A stretch of DNA of 31,350 nt from JBLNBU01 sp050260215 (GCA_050260215.1 JBLNBU010000293.1:1-31350), one strand, 5' to 3'. Shown: positions 21,564-31,350, numbered from the stretch's first letter. The notes: generated from the letters alone by a model not told the origin. Made by a program: numbers and translations.

Positions 21564-22826
21564 CTACAGCTTCAGCCGTCCGGCGATGGCGTCGAAGCCT
21601 TCCAGCTTCGACAGGGGGCCGATGGCGGCCAGGGTGGGGGTGCCGGCCAGCAGGCGGCGGGCGACGCGGACCAGGTCATCGGCGGAGACCGCCTCGATCT
21701 GCGCCACCAGCTCGGCCACCGGGATGGGGCGACCATAGATCAGGATCTGGCGGGCCAGCTGTTCGCAGCGCGCGCTGGTGCTTTCCAGGCTCATCAGGAT
21801 CGACGCCTTGAGCTGGGCGCGGGCGCGGTTCAGTTCGGCCTCGGCGATGCCGTCGACGATGCCGACGATCTCGTCGCACATCACCGGCACCAGTTCGGCC
21901 AGCTCGTCCTCGCCGGTGCCGGCATAGACGCCGAACAGGCCGCCGTCGTCGTACGAGGTGGTGAAGGAATAGATGGAATAGACCAGGCCGCGCTTCTCGC
22001 GCACTTCCTGGAACAGGCGCGACGACATGCCGCCGCCCAGCACCGTCGACAGCACCGAGGCGGCGTAGTAGTCGGGGTCGGTGTACGACACCCCGTCATA
22101 GCCCAGCACCACGTGGACCTGCTCGAGGTCGCGCTCCTCGCGGTAGTCGCCGCCGCCGTACACGGCGCGGTCGGTGGTGTTGGCCTGGAAGTCGGGCAGG
22201 GCGGCGAAGGCCCGCTCGGCCTCGGCGACCAGCTGGTCGTGGTCGATGCGCCCGGCCCCGGCCAGCACCATGGACGGCGCCGAGTAATGCCCGCGCATGT
22301 AGCCCAACACCACGTCGCGGTCCATGGCCTTGACCAGCTCCTCGGTGCCCAGCACCGGGCGGCCCAGCGACTGGGCCGGATAGGCGGTGGCCTGGAAGTG
22401 GTCGAAGATGATGTCGTCGGGGGTGTCGATGGCCTGGGCGATCTCCTGGACCACCACCGCCTGCTCGCGCGCCAGCTCCTCGGCGTCCATGGTCGAGTGC
22501 TGCAGGATGTCGGCGACGATGTCGAGCGCCAGCCCGGCATCCTCCTTCAGCACCTTGGCGTAATAGGCGGTGTGGTCGCGGGCGGTATAGGCGTTGAGGT
22601 GGCCGCCGACGGCGTCCATCTCCTCGGCGATGTCGCGGGCCGAGCGGCGGTCGGTGCCCTTGAACGCCATGTGTTCCAGCATGTGCGAGACGCCGTTGAC
22701 CGGCGGCGGCTCGTGGCGGGTGCCGGCATCGACCCACACCCCCAGCGACACCGTCTCGACCGTATCCATGGGGTCGGTGACGACCCGAAGGCCGTTGGCC
22801 AGCCTGGTCTCCCGGATCGCGGTCAT
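21564..22826 (-). CDS. M16 family zinc metallopeptidase (processing-peptidase-like)
   Basis: A 420-residue pitrilysin-family peptidase. The inverted zinc motif HMLEH gives His48, Glu51 and His52, and Glu128 in VVQEI is the third ligand at the expected distance. The later GMSSRLFQEVREKRGLVYSI is the substrate-binding R/Y region of active M16 subunits. It resembles the beta subunit of mitochondrial processing peptidase, a form typical of alphaproteobacteria, where the gene often follows threonine synthase as it does here. It likely degrades or trims peptides in the cytoplasm. The ATG at 22826 has GAGGG upstream. Confidence 0.92.
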   Translation of the reverse strand: MTAIRETRLANGLRVVTDPMDTVETVSLGVWVDAGTRHEPPPVNGVSHMLEHMAFKGTDRRSARDIAEEMDAVGGHLNAYTARDHTAYYAKVLKEDAGLALDIVADILQHSTMDAEELAREQAVVVQEIAQAIDTPDDIIFDHFQATAYPAQSLGRPVLGTEELVKAMDRDVVLGYMRGHYSAPSMVLAGAGRIDHDQLVAEAERAFAALPDFQANTTDRAVYGGGDYREERDLEQVHVVLGYDGVSYTDPDYYAASVLSTVLGGGMSSRLFQEVREKRGLVYSIYSFTTSYDDGGLFGVYAGTGEDELAELVPVMCDEIVGIVDGIAEAELNRARAQLKASILMSLESTSARCEQLARQILIYGRPIPVAELVAQIEAVSADDLVRVARRLLAGTPTLAAIGPLSKLEGFDAIAGRLKL

Positions 22827-22890
22827 CGGAATTTTCCCTCAGGCGCCGGGCGTCCGCATCCGCGGGCTTGGCTGCCTCCGCTTCGCTCCG

Positions 22891-22907
22891 GGCGGCTCAA
22901 CGCCGCC
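22891..22907. repeat. GC-rich hairpin in the thrC to peptidase gap
   Basis: GGCGGC-TCAAC-GCCGCC forms a 6-bp stem with a 5-nt loop in the 100-bp gap between two same-strand genes. The surrounding cctccgcttcgctccgg style sequence looks like a dispersed intergenic repeat. It may dampen read-through. There is no T-run. Confidence 0.35.
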
Positions 22908-22926
22908 GCGCTCGCCTTCGGCTCGC

Positions 22927-24336
22927 TCATGCATGCCCTCGTCGGGCGAAGGCGCGCACATAGTCCTTCAGCCCGGCGGCATCGTTGGCAACCACCTCGA
23001 ACCGTTCGGTGCGCTGGAACAGGTCGGCCATGTGGGGCGGCAGGCCGGGGCGCACGCCGGTGGCCTTCTCGACCGCGTCGGGGAACTTGGCCGGATGCGC
23101 GGTGGCCAGGGCGACCAGGGTGCAGTCGGGGCGCGAATGGCCCTTCAGCCCGGCGGCGACGCCGATGGCCGAGTGGGGGTCCAGCATCTCGCCGGTGGTG
23201 TTCTTCAGCGCGCGCATGGCGGCCAGGGTACCGTCGTCGTCGAAGCGGAAGCCCTCGAACAGCCCGCGCATGGCCTGCCAGGCCCCTTGCGGCATGACCA
23301 TGGCGCCGGCCGAGCGGAACTCGCCCATCAGCCTGTCCACCGCGGCGCCGTCGCGGCCCAGCGTGTCGAAGACCAGGCGTTCGAAGTTGCTGGAAACCTG
23401 GATGTCCATGCTGGGGGACAAGGTGGGGACGACGCCCTCGGCCTTCATCACGCCGCCTTCGAAGAAGCGGGTCAGGATGTCGTTGGTGTTGGAGCCGACC
23501 ACCAGCTTGTCGATGGGCAGCCCCATCTCGCGTGCCGCATAGCCGGCGAAGACGTTGCCGAAATTGCCGGTGGGCACCGCGAACGCCATGGGCACGTCGG
23601 GCGCGCCAAGCGCCACCGCGGCGGCGAAGTAGTAGACGATCTGGGCCATGATGCGGGCCCAGTTGATGGAATTGACCGCCGACAGCTGCATCTCGTCGCG
23701 GAAGGCGTGGTCGGCGAACAGCGCCTTGACCAGGTCCTGGCAGTCGTCGAAGGTGCCCTCGACCGCCAGGTTACGCACGTTGTCGGACAGCACCGTCGTC
23801 ATCTGGCGGCGCTGCACCTCGGACACCCGGCCATTGGGATGCAGGATGACCACGTCGACGGCGGCGCGGTCGCGGCAGGCCTCGATGGCGGCCGAGCCGG
23901 TGTCGCCCGAGGTGGCGCCGACGATGGTGACGCGCTTGCCCTGCTTGGCCAGCACGTGGTCGAACAGGCGGCCGACCAGCTGCAGCGCATAGTCCTTGAA
24001 GGCGAGCGTCGGGCCATGGAACAGCTCCATGACCCACTGGTTGTGGCCCAACTGGCGCAGCGGCGCCACCGCCGGGTGGGTGAAGCCGGCATAGGCGTCA
24101 CGCACCATGGCGGTCAGTTCCTGGTTCGTCAGGCAGTCCTGGACGAACGGCTCCATGACGCGGACGGCCAGATCGGCATAGGGCAGCCCGCGCATGGCCC
24201 GGATCTCGGCGGACGAGAATTTCGGCCAGTTGGCCGGCACGTACAGGCCGCCGTCACGGGCCAGGCCCGCCAGCAGGACGTCGTCGAAATCCAGCACGGG
24301 CGCATTGCCCCGGGTGCTCACATACTTCACGGCCAA
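22927..24336 (-). CDS. thrC: Threonine synthase
   Basis: A 469-residue PLP enzyme that converts O-phosphohomoserine to threonine, the last step of the pathway. The N-terminus KYVSTRGNAPVLDFDDVLL is typical of the family. The PLP lysine is in GPTLAFKDYALQL, the phosphate-binding GATSGDTGSAA follows, and PTGNFGNVFAGY is conserved. It is full length for the long (E. coli/yeast-like) class. The start is TTG 24336 with GGAG 4 nt upstream; GTG 24330, two codons in, is about as likely. The M16 peptidase gene follows on the same strand after 100 bp. Confidence 0.95.
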   Translation of the reverse strand: MAVKYVSTRGNAPVLDFDDVLLAGLARDGGLYVPANWPKFSSAEIRAMRGLPYADLAVRVMEPFVQDCLTNQELTAMVRDAYAGFTHPAVAPLRQLGHNQWVMELFHGPTLAFKDYALQLVGRLFDHVLAKQGKRVTIVGATSGDTGSAAIEACRDRAAVDVVILHPNGRVSEVQRRQMTTVLSDNVRNLAVEGTFDDCQDLVKALFADHAFRDEMQLSAVNSINWARIMAQIVYYFAAAVALGAPDVPMAFAVPTGNFGNVFAGYAAREMGLPIDKLVVGSNTNDILTRFFEGGVMKAEGVVPTLSPSMDIQVSSNFERLVFDTLGRDGAAVDRLMGEFRSAGAMVMPQGAWQAMRGLFEGFRFDDDGTLAAMRALKNTTGEMLDPHSAIGVAAGLKGHSRPDCTLVALATAHPAKFPDAVEKATGVRPGLPPHMADLFQRTERFEVVANDAAGLKDYVRAFARRGHA

Positions 24337-24419
24337 CTCGCTCCAGGCGACGGAAGGTGGGGTAGACTAGCGGCGGACGCGGAACGGGGCAAGGTCGTGG
24401 TCCTAGGCCGCACCGGCCA

Positions 24420-25916
<1,497 letters not shown>

Positions 25917-26033
25917 CCTTGCGTACGCCCCATATTGCGCTGCGATGCGATCGTGGCACCATAAAGCAGCGTCCCTCTGCCGGGGACTCCGAATTACGGC
26001 TATGATCGCCCTTGCACGTCCGGAGCAGCGACA

Positions 26034-26696
26034 ATGACCACCAAACCGACCTTCGCCGTCGTCCTGTCGGGCTGCGGCGTCTATGACGGCGCCGAGATCC
26101 ACGAGGCGGTGTTGACCATGCTGGCCATCGACCGCCACGGCGGCAGCTACCACTGCTTCGCCCCCAACGTCGCCAGCCGCGACGTGGTCGACCACCTGAG
26201 CGGCAAGCCCGCCGACGAGACCCGCAACGTGCTGGTCGAGTCCGCCCGCATCGCCCGCGGCCGCATCCGCGACCTGGCCGCCTTCGACGCGAGCGCATTC
26301 GACGTCCTGGTGTTTCCGGGCGGCTTCGGTGCCGCCAAGAACCTGTCGTCGTTCGCCGTCGACGGGCCTGAATGCACGGTCGAGCCCTCGGTCGAGCGCG
26401 CCATCAAGGCCATGGCGGCTGCCGGCAAGCCCATCGGCGCCCTGTGCATCGCCCCGGCCATCATCGCCCGCGTGCTGGGCGGGGTGGAACTCACCATCGG
26501 CTCGGACGCCGGCACGGCGCTGGCCATCGAGCAGATGGGCGGGCACCACCGCAACACCGGCCATTGCGAGGTGGTCGTCGACCGGGCGCACAAGGTGGTG
26601 ACCTCGCCCTGCTACATGCTGGACGCGTCCATCGCCCAGATCGCCGACGGCGCCGACGCGGCGGTGCGCGCCCTCTTGGAGCTGGTCAAGAAATAG
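26034..26696 (+). CDS. elbB: ElbB-type isoprenoid biosynthesis glyoxalase
   Basis: A 220-residue class I glutamine amidotransferase-like (DJ-1/PfpI fold) protein. The beginning FAVVLSGCGVYDGAEIHEAV is typical of ElbB, FPGGFGAAKNLSSFA follows, and the nucleophile-elbow Cys is in GALCIAPAIIAR. ElbB was linked to early isoprenoid synthesis and shown to have weak glyoxalase activity; its physiological role is unsettled. It starts at ATG 26034 with GGAGCAG upstream. It is the first gene of a plus-strand run, though the next genes have their own spacing. Confidence 0.93.
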   Translation: MTTKPTFAVVLSGCGVYDGAEIHEAVLTMLAIDRHGGSYHCFAPNVASRDVVDHLSGKPADETRNVLVESARIARGRIRDLAAFDASAFDVLVFPGGFGAAKNLSSFAVDGPECTVEPSVERAIKAMAAAGKPIGALCIAPAIIARVLGGVELTIGSDAGTALAIEQMGGHHRNTGHCEVVVDRAHKVVTSPCYMLDASIAQIADGADAAVRALLELVKK

Positions 26697-26767
26697 TGCG
26701 TTGCGCCGCCCGGCGGCCATGACCACATGCCTGCCACTTCCCGACAAAGACAAAGAAGGGGCAGGCC

Positions 26768-26971
26768 ATGGGCGGCAAGACCACGACCACCACCACCAGC
26801 GACCCGCGGGCACCGGACAAGCCGGTTCCCGAATATGTCAGCGCCGACGACGACGAGTGCGTCGAGCAGGCCAGCGAGGATTCGTTCCCGGCCAGCGACC
26901 CGCCGTCCTATACGCCGGTGACCCACTCGGGCAAGCCCAAGCACGGCAAGGGCGGGCGCAAGACTCCTTGA
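26768..26971 (+). CDS. Small acidic Ser/Pro-rich protein
   Basis: A 67-residue, probably disordered protein: Thr run, acidic middle, then EQASEDSFPASDPPSYTPVT and a basic Lys/Gly tail. The E-x-S-x-DSFPASDPP phrase is recurrent in small proteins of many Proteobacteria, so I take it as a real gene. No function is known to me. It starts at ATG with GGGGCAGG upstream, 71 bp after elbB. Confidence 0.7.
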   Translation: MGGKTTTTTTSDPRAPDKPVPEYVSADDDECVEQASEDSFPASDPPSYTPVTHSGKPKHGKGGRKTP

Positions 26972-27036
26972 CGGCTTGACACCGCCGTCCTTGGTGCCAG
27001 CATGTCCGGCGCCATTCGACGACGGAGGTCAGGCCG

Positions 27037-27639
27037 ATGAAGCTGCGCTATTCCACCACCTCGCCCTTCGCCCGCAAGTGCGTCATCACCGCCATGGAAT
27101 GCGGCCTGGACGGCCGCATGGAAATTGTCCCCACCTCGCCGTGGGCGGCCGACACCGATCTGCCGCGCGACAATCCGCTGTGCAAGATCCCCTGCCTGGT
27201 GCTTGAGGGCGGCGAGAGCCTCTACGATTCGGCGGTGATCTGCGAATACCTGGACTCCCAGCACGACGGGGCAAAGCTGTTCCCGCCGGCGGGCGGCGCC
27301 CGCTGGGCGGCGCTCCGGCTGCAGGCCCTGGCCGACGGCATCATGGACGCGGCGGTGGCCAAGCGCATCGAGACCTCCATGCGTCCCGAGGACAAGCGCT
27401 GGAGCAACTGGGTCGACCGCCAGGAAGCGGCGGTCAAGCGCGGGCTCGACGCGCTCGACCAGGACTGCGGCAGCTGGGGCGACACCTTCCAGATCGGCCA
27501 GATCACCGTTGTCTGCGCGCTGGACTACATCGCCTTCCGCAATATCGTCGACTGGCGTTCGGGCCGTCCCGCCCTGGCGGCGTGGTACGACAAGGTGGCC
27601 GCCCGTCCGTCGGTAGCGCGCTCGGTGCCCAAGGAATGA
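27037..27639 (+). CDS. Glutathione S-transferase family protein
   Basis: A 200-residue cytoplasmic GST. The thioredoxin-like N-terminal domain has YSTTSPFARKCVITAMECGL, then PCLVLEGGESLYDSAVICEYLD, in which the cis-Pro and the Glu/Asp-Ser glutathione-binding pair sit. The helical C-terminal domain ends near ALAAWYDKVAARPSVARSVP. The substrate is unknown. GGAGG lies upstream of the ATG. Its stop overlaps the next start as ATGA, so it is coupled to the cupin gene. Confidence 0.9.
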   Translation: MKLRYSTTSPFARKCVITAMECGLDGRMEIVPTSPWAADTDLPRDNPLCKIPCLVLEGGESLYDSAVICEYLDSQHDGAKLFPPAGGARWAALRLQALADGIMDAAVAKRIETSMRPEDKRWSNWVDRQEAAVKRGLDALDQDCGSWGDTFQIGQITVVCALDYIAFRNIVDWRSGRPALAAWYDKVAARPSVARSVPKE

Positions 27640-28058
27640 CCGCCGACGAGGCGATCGCCCGGCTGGGCCTGGCCCCCCATCCCGAAGGGGGGCACTACGC
27701 CGAGACCTATCGCCACCTGCCGCCCGGCGGCGGGCGCGGGGCGTGCACCTCGATCCATTATCTGCTGAAGGCGGGCGAGCGCTCGCACTGGCACCGCGTC
27801 GACGCCGTCGAGGTGTGGAACTTCCACGCCGGCGAAACGCTGCTGCTGAAGATCGCCCAGGGCGGCCAGGTGCGCGAGGTCCGCCTGGGCGCCGATCTGG
27901 CCGCCGGCGAGGTGCCCCAGGCGGTGGTGCCGCCCGGCGCCTGGCAGGCGGCCCGGCCGCTGGGGGCGTGGAGCCTGGTCGGCTGTACCGTGGCGCCCGC
28001 CTTCGAGTTCGCCGGTTTCGAACTTGCTCCCCCCGGCTGGGAGCCGACCCAGGAGTGA
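27636..28058 (+). CDS. DUF985/Cupin_5 family protein
   Basis: A 140-residue cupin. LGLAPHPEGGHYAETYR at the start, SIHYLLKAGERSHWHRVDAVEVWNFHAG in the middle and GAWSLVGCTVAPAFEFAGFELA at the end are the family pattern. The beta-barrel pocket may bind a metal or sugar through the His residues. No reaction is firmly established for this family. It starts by ATGA overlap with the GST gene (AAGG upstream), so both are made together. Confidence 0.9.
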   Translation: MTADEAIARLGLAPHPEGGHYAETYRHLPPGGGRGACTSIHYLLKAGERSHWHRVDAVEVWNFHAGETLLLKIAQGGQVREVRLGADLAAGEVPQAVVPPGAWQAARPLGAWSLVGCTVAPAFEFAGFELAPPGWEPTQE

Positions 28059-28063
28059 CCGCC

Positions 28064-28537
28064 ATGCGACGTCTTCTTCCCGCCGCCCCCCTGCTGGCGC
28101 TGCTGCTGTCGGCCTGCGCCGGCACCGACGCGGTCAGCACCATGCAGCCGCCGGGCTACCTGCGCGACGCCCCCGACGTGGTTGCAGGTACCGACTGGTC
28201 GAACCCGGATACGGTGACGGTGCGGCTGGAAAACTACGCCTTCAACCCCGACGAACTGACCTTCCTGCGCGACCGCGCCACCCGGCTGGTCCTGGTCAAT
28301 ACCACCGAGAACGACCACAGCTTCGAGGCCAAGGCCTTCTTCCAGGGCATCGCAGTCAAGCAGCTGGTCGGTCCCGACGGCGCCTTGACCGCGCCGTGGG
28401 TGGAAAAGGTCGCCGTGCCCGCCGGGCAGACCAAGGAGCTGTGGTTCGTGCCGGCGCGCTATGGCGCCTTTCACTTCGAATGCGGGGTGGTCGGGCATTC
28501 CGCACTGGGAATGCACGGGCTGATCAATGTGCAGTAG
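28064..28537 (+). CDS. Cupredoxin-domain lipoprotein
   Basis: A 157-residue lipoprotein: lipobox LLSAC with Cys18, then a cupredoxin fold. Ligands of a type 1 copper site are present: His in TENDHSFEAK, then Cys, His and Met in FHFECGVVGHSALGMHG. It should carry electrons or bind copper in the periplasm, anchored in a membrane. It starts 5 bp after the cupin stop, with AGGAG 8 nt upstream, so it is in the GST/cupin operon. Its last 14 bp overlap the end of the convergent lipoprotein gene. Confidence 0.87.
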   Translation: MRRLLPAAPLLALLLSACAGTDAVSTMQPPGYLRDAPDVVAGTDWSNPDTVTVRLENYAFNPDELTFLRDRATRLVLVNTTENDHSFEAKAFFQGIAVKQLVGPDGALTAPWVEKVAVPAGQTKELWFVPARYGAFHFECGVVGHSALGMHGLINVQ

Positions 28538-28928
28538 TCAGCTGGACGAAGCAGTCGCGGTCGCCGACTCCGTTCTGGCTGCGCACCGCCCAGTGTGACA
28601 CCGTCTGGCGCCCTTCCTCGTCATAGAGGAAGAGGTCCAGCGTGCAGGCGTTGCCGCGGTACTGCCAGATCTCGGCCGGGTTGTCGCGGCGGCGGAAGTT
28701 GGGGCTGCCCAGCACCGAGCGGACCTGGCCGGCGGTCAGGCCCTTGAGCCCGGACGGGCCGTCGACGTCGCCCGACGGCAGCGAGGTTGCCTCGGTACGG
28801 TTGGGATCGCCGTCGCTGTGCCAGGGAACCGGCGACGCCGTTCCCGGTCGCCCGCCCCCGGGCGGGGCGCCGCACGCGGCAAGCGCGAGCACGGGCAAGA
28901 CGGCCCAAGCGAAGCGACGGTTCGGCAT
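28524..28928 (-). CDS. Lipoprotein with BamE/SmpA-like C-terminal part
   Basis: A 134-residue protein with a lipobox (LALAAC, Cys19), a Pro/Ser-rich linker, then LTAGQVRSVLGSPNFRRR and AEIWQYRGNACTLDLFLYDE. The order 'L-T-x-x-Q-V-x-x-x-L-G-x-P' followed by W-x-Y and a strand is that of small BamE/SmpA-like domains. Two Cys (in NACTL and RDCFV) may pair. Its precise role is unknown. The ATG at 28928 has a poor Shine-Dalgarno. It overlaps the cupredoxin gene tail-to-tail by 14 bp. Confidence 0.75.
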   Translation of the reverse strand: MPNRRFAWAVLPVLALAACGAPPGGGRPGTASPVPWHSDGDPNRTEATSLPSGDVDGPSGLKGLTAGQVRSVLGSPNFRRRDNPAEIWQYRGNACTLDLFLYDEEGRQTVSHWAVRSQNGVGDRDCFVQLTTAH

Positions 28929-28962
28929 GACGCTGCAAATCCCCCCTGACGGATAGGGGGGA

Positions 28963-29643
28963 TTATACCTTTCGCGCCGGCGGCTGCAATGATTGGAACA
29001 AGTGGACCATGAAGGCGGTGGCGATCACCGGGGCCGCCAGGTTGACCAGCGGGATGCTGAACAGGAAGGCGATCACCACCCCGCCCAGCCAGAACCGCCC
29101 CAGCCGGTTGGAAAACAGCACCCGCGCCTCGGCCGGAGGCAGGCGGCGCAAGGCCACCAGCTCGAAATACTCGCGCCCCAGCAGGTAGCCGTTTACCGCG
29201 AACGACAGCGGCAGGGCCAGCCCGGTCAGCAGCAGCGCCAGGTAGACCGGCAGCGCCAGCAGGTTGGCGGCGGCGATGACCAGCAGGAAGCGCAAGGAGG
29301 TGCCCAGCACCTCGGTCCACCTTTGCGGCCTGGGCCAGTTCAGGCCGGGGTAGTGGCGGGCCTCGACCGCGTCGGCCACCCCTTCCAGCATGAAGCTGGT
29401 GATGGTGGTGACCAGGGCCGGGAAGAACAGCAGCGGCAGCAGCGTCGCCGCCAGGCCGATGGCCAGGCCGGCGGTCCAGTCGGCCCAGGCGTCCTGGAAC
29501 AGCTGCACATGGGCCAGGCCGGCGCGCACGCCCGCCACCAGCGCCACATAGGTGGCGATGCCAATCATGACGCCGCGGACCAGGACCCGCTTGACCGGCG
29601 GGTCGGGCAACTGGGCAACGGCCTTGTAAAGCGCGCGGAGCAT
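28963..29643 (-). CDS. EI24/CysZ-like integral membrane protein
   Basis: A 226-residue protein with four or more hydrophobic segments: around residues 22-45 (VMIGIATYVALVAGVRAGL), 55-85 (AGLAIGLAATLLPLLFFPAL), 124-152 (FLLVIAAANLLALPVYLALLL) and 186-212 (GGVVIAFLFSIPLVNLAAPV). The last segment with IPLVNLAAPVIATAF is typical of the EI24 domain shared with the sulfate transporter CysZ. Without sulfate-assimilation neighbours I would not call it CysZ. The start was taken at the ATG at 29643; the open frame upstream to 29709 is not convincing. Confidence 0.8.
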   Translation of the reverse strand: MLRALYKAVAQLPDPPVKRVLVRGVMIGIATYVALVAGVRAGLAHVQLFQDAWADWTAGLAIGLAATLLPLLFFPALVTTITSFMLEGVADAVEARHYPGLNWPRPQRWTEVLGTSLRFLLVIAAANLLALPVYLALLLTGLALPLSFAVNGYLLGREYFELVALRRLPPAEARVLFSNRLGRFWLGGVVIAFLFSIPLVNLAAPVIATAFMVHLFQSLQPPARKV

Positions 29644-29750
29644 GGCTGCATTGAAGCACGCGCGGCACGGGTGGGGAAAGGGCGCAGCAATCCAGTCATC
29701 CGAGCGCATGCGGGTCGGTCATAGGGGCAATCCGGAAGCCTGTTTAGATT

Positions 29751-29778
29751 TTGCTAATCACGAATTCTTGCATATAAA
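29751..29778 (+). promoter_or_regulatory. Candidate promoter far upstream of the chemoreceptor gene
   Basis: TTGCTA and TATAAA are 16 bp apart in the only AT-rich part of the 369-bp gap 29644-30012. A transcript from here would have a leader of about 225 nt. No flagellar sigma-28 pattern was seen closer to the start. Confidence 0.45.
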
Positions 29779-29799
29779 AGAAGTATGGGTGGTTCCTAC

Positions 29800-29816
29800 C
29801 CCGACGGGAGGTCGGG
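29800..29816 (+). promoter_or_regulatory. Hairpin in the chemoreceptor leader
   Basis: CCCGAC-GGGAG-GTCGGG, a 6-bp stem with a 5-nt loop, starts about 20 bp after the candidate -10 box. The purine loop could be a protein-binding site in RNA. Function is unknown. Confidence 0.35.
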
Positions 29817-29853
29817 AGTAAGAGGGCATTGTCTGAAAGTATGGGACTGATTG

Positions 29854-29882
29854 AATCCCCTCATCCATTCGGACTGGGGATT
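29854..29882. promoter_or_regulatory. AATCCCC/GGGGATT inverted repeat in the chemoreceptor leader
   Basis: A perfect 7-bp inverted repeat with a 15-nt centre, about 130 bp before the start codon. It may be an operator or a second leader stem. No gene lies in this gap. Confidence 0.35.
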
Positions 29883-30012
29883 TCTGGCCCATTGTCATTC
29901 GCCTGTGCACCTGCATGCGCGCGAACGGCCATGTAGACTGTTTAACTTGGGGTGGACGGTACAGGGGCGGGCCTTGGGGGAGGCGGCCGTCGGGACTAGG
30001 GAGGGTCTTTAC

Positions 30013-31350
30013 ATGTCAGCTGTCGGAATCCGGGGACGCCTCGTCCTCAGCTTCGCCATCGTCCTGGTGCTCGCCATCGTCGCGCTGGTGCCGATGATGC
30101 TGGGCAACCTGTCGACGACCATCGACAAGGCCGAACGGCGCGAACTCACCGGCTTTCGCGAGGCCTTCGCCGCCGCGCTGTCCGGCGACGTCGACACCGC
30201 CGCGGCCCTGGCCCGCCTGGTGGCCGAGGTGCCCCAGGTCCAGCTGATGTTCGCCGCCGGCGACCGCGACGGGCTGGTGCAGACCTTCGTCCCCGGCTTC
30301 GAGGCGATGAAGAAGGACGCCCGCGTCGACCAGTTCCAGTTCCACGTCCCGCCGGCGACCTCGTTCTTGCGGGTACACCTGCCCAAGAAGTTCGGCGACG
30401 ACCTGTCGTCGTTCCGCCGCACCGTGGTCGAGGCCAACGCCAAGGCCCAGTCGGTTGCCGGCCTGGAAAGCGGCGTCGCCGGCCTGGGCATCCGCGCGGT
30501 GACGCCAGTCCGCCATGCGGGCAAGCCGGTTGGCACGGTCGAGTTCGGCCTGACTTTCGGCCAGCCCTTCGCCGAGGCCTTCAAGAAGCAGTTCGGCGTC
30601 GATATCGCCATTCTGGTCCCCGACGACAAGGGCGGCTTCAAGGCGCTGGCCAACACCGCCGCCGAGGCGGCGCTGGGCGCCGGCGAATGGGGCAAGGCCA
30701 TGGCCGGCGAAGAGGTGTTCGTGCGCGGGCAGCGCGCCGGCGTGCCGCTGGCCGTGCTGGCCGCCCCGGTCAAGGACTTCTCGGGCAAGGTCGCGGCGGT
30801 GGTCGAGATCGCCATGGACGGCAGCGACTACGCCGCCCAGTTCTCGGCGGCACGCTCGCTCGGGCTGGGCCTCGGGCTGGCGGTGCTGGCCGTCGGCATG
30901 GTGGTGGCCTGGTTGCTCGCCCGCGGCATCGCCTCGCCCCTGGTCGAGATCACCGGGGTGATGGGCGACATCAGCCACGGCAACCTGGACGCCGCGGTGC
31001 CCTTCACCGGCCGCAAGGACGAGGTCGGCGCCATGGCCGAGGCCGTCGAGGTGTTCAAGCGCCAGGGCATCGAAAACCGCGAGCTGGTCGGCCAGCAGGA
31101 ACGCATGCGCCAGCAGGCCGATGCCGAGCGGCGTGCCACCCTGGGCCGGGTCGCCGACGGTCTCGAGGCCTCGGTGGGCGGCATCGCCCACACGGTCGGC
31201 CAGGCCGCCGACGAGATGCTGACCACCGCCGAGGCGCTCAAGCAGTTGGTGCACGAAGCCCAGGCCCGCGCCTCGGCCGTCGCCGCCGCCTCCGAACCGG
31301 CCTCGGCCAACGTCGCCACGGTGGCGGCCGCCACCGACGAGCTCAGCGCC
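30013..31350 (+). CDS. Methyl-accepting chemotaxis protein, 3' end outside window
   Basis: 446 residues are visible before the window ends. TM1 is at about 9-31, followed by a periplasmic Cache-type sensor of about 245 residues (QFQFHVPPATSFLRVHLPKK, TPVRHAGKPVGTVEFGL), TM2 at about 282-303, a HAMP domain (RGIASPLVEITGVMGDISHG to about residue 350) and the start of the methylation helix coiled coil. The hairpin tip for CheW/CheA lies beyond the edge. The FHVPPATSFLRVH and GTVEFG phrases recall Cache_3-type sensors of small organic acids; the ligand is unknown. The ATG at 30013 has GGAGGG 8 nt upstream. Confidence 0.92.
   Translation, partial: MSAVGIRGRLVLSFAIVLVLAIVALVPMMLGNLSTTIDKAERRELTGFREAFAAALSGDVDTAAALARLVAEVPQVQLMFAAGDRDGLVQTFVPGFEAMKKDARVDQFQFHVPPATSFLRVHLPKKFGDDLSSFRRTVVEANAKAQSVAGLESGVAGLGIRAVTPVRHAGKPVGTVEFGLTFGQPFAEAFKKQFGVDIAILVPDDKGGFKALANTAAEAALGAGEWGKAMAGEEVFVRGQRAGVPLAVLAAPVKDFSGKVAAVVEIAMDGSDYAAQFSAARSLGLGLGLAVLAVGMVVAWLLARGIASPLVEITGVMGDISHGNLDAAVPFTGRKDEVGAMAEAVEVFKRQGIENRELVGQQERMRQQADAERRATLGRVADGLEASVGGIAHTVGQAADEMLTTAEALKQLVHEAQARASAVAAASEPASANVATVAAATDELSA

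Overview
The window reads as chromosome of a high-GC alphaproteobacterium. A Rhodospirillales organism of the Magnetospirillum type is my best guess, judged from protein flavour, dense GC-ending codons and the threonine synthase / M16 peptidase neighbourhood; this is inference, not a database result. A hand count gives about 70% GC in a housekeeping stretch (22621-22680) and 42% in one stretch of the island described below (7801-7860).

Layout. 1-2464: a STAS-domain protein (cut by the window edge), a class I polyphosphate kinase 2 and a tandem GNAT acetyltransferase. 2547-10504: a genomic island of about 7.9 kb in the 3' half of a tRNA-Arg(CCG) gene. The intact tRNA lies at 10457-10533. A 48-bp copy of its 3' half lies at 2547-2594, and a decapitated tyrosine integrase sits beside the tRNA. 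10772-16256: a small membrane protein, a trypsin-like secreted protease, an SDR oxidoreductase, a triple-rhodanese periplasmic protein, a ferritin-like protein with an alcohol dehydrogenase stub behind it, and an Arg/Asp-rich secreted protein. 16388-21557: a CorA/ZntB-type channel followed by a glycan block (two glycosyltransferases on the plus strand, then a GT9-like glycosyltransferase and a methyltransferase on the minus strand). 21564-25916: M16 peptidase, threonine synthase and M32 carboxypeptidase. 26034-29643: ElbB, a small acidic protein, a GST, a DUF985 cupin, a cupredoxin lipoprotein, a second lipoprotein and an EI24/CysZ-like membrane protein. 30013-end: a methyl-accepting chemotaxis protein, cut by the window edge.

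The most interesting part is the island. It carries two parallel cassettes, each made of a small protein, a radical SAM enzyme and one further enzyme. The two small proteins (160 and 138 aa) share an 84-residue peptidoglycan-binding-like N-terminal domain, about 65% identical without gaps by my count. Their C-terminal tails are unrelated, Asp/Gly/Pro-rich and share only a PEDP-x-WGS-like motif. Cassette A adds an alpha/beta hydrolase and cassette B a GNAT acetyltransferase. Both small-protein genes have the same promoter architecture. This is the layout of a RiPP (ribosomally made, post-translationally modified peptide) system with a folded leader domain and variable cores. The radical SAM gene of cassette B has a single extra base exactly inside its CxxxCxxC cluster motif, so as written it is broken. 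The island has also lost most of its integrase and is probably fixed in place.
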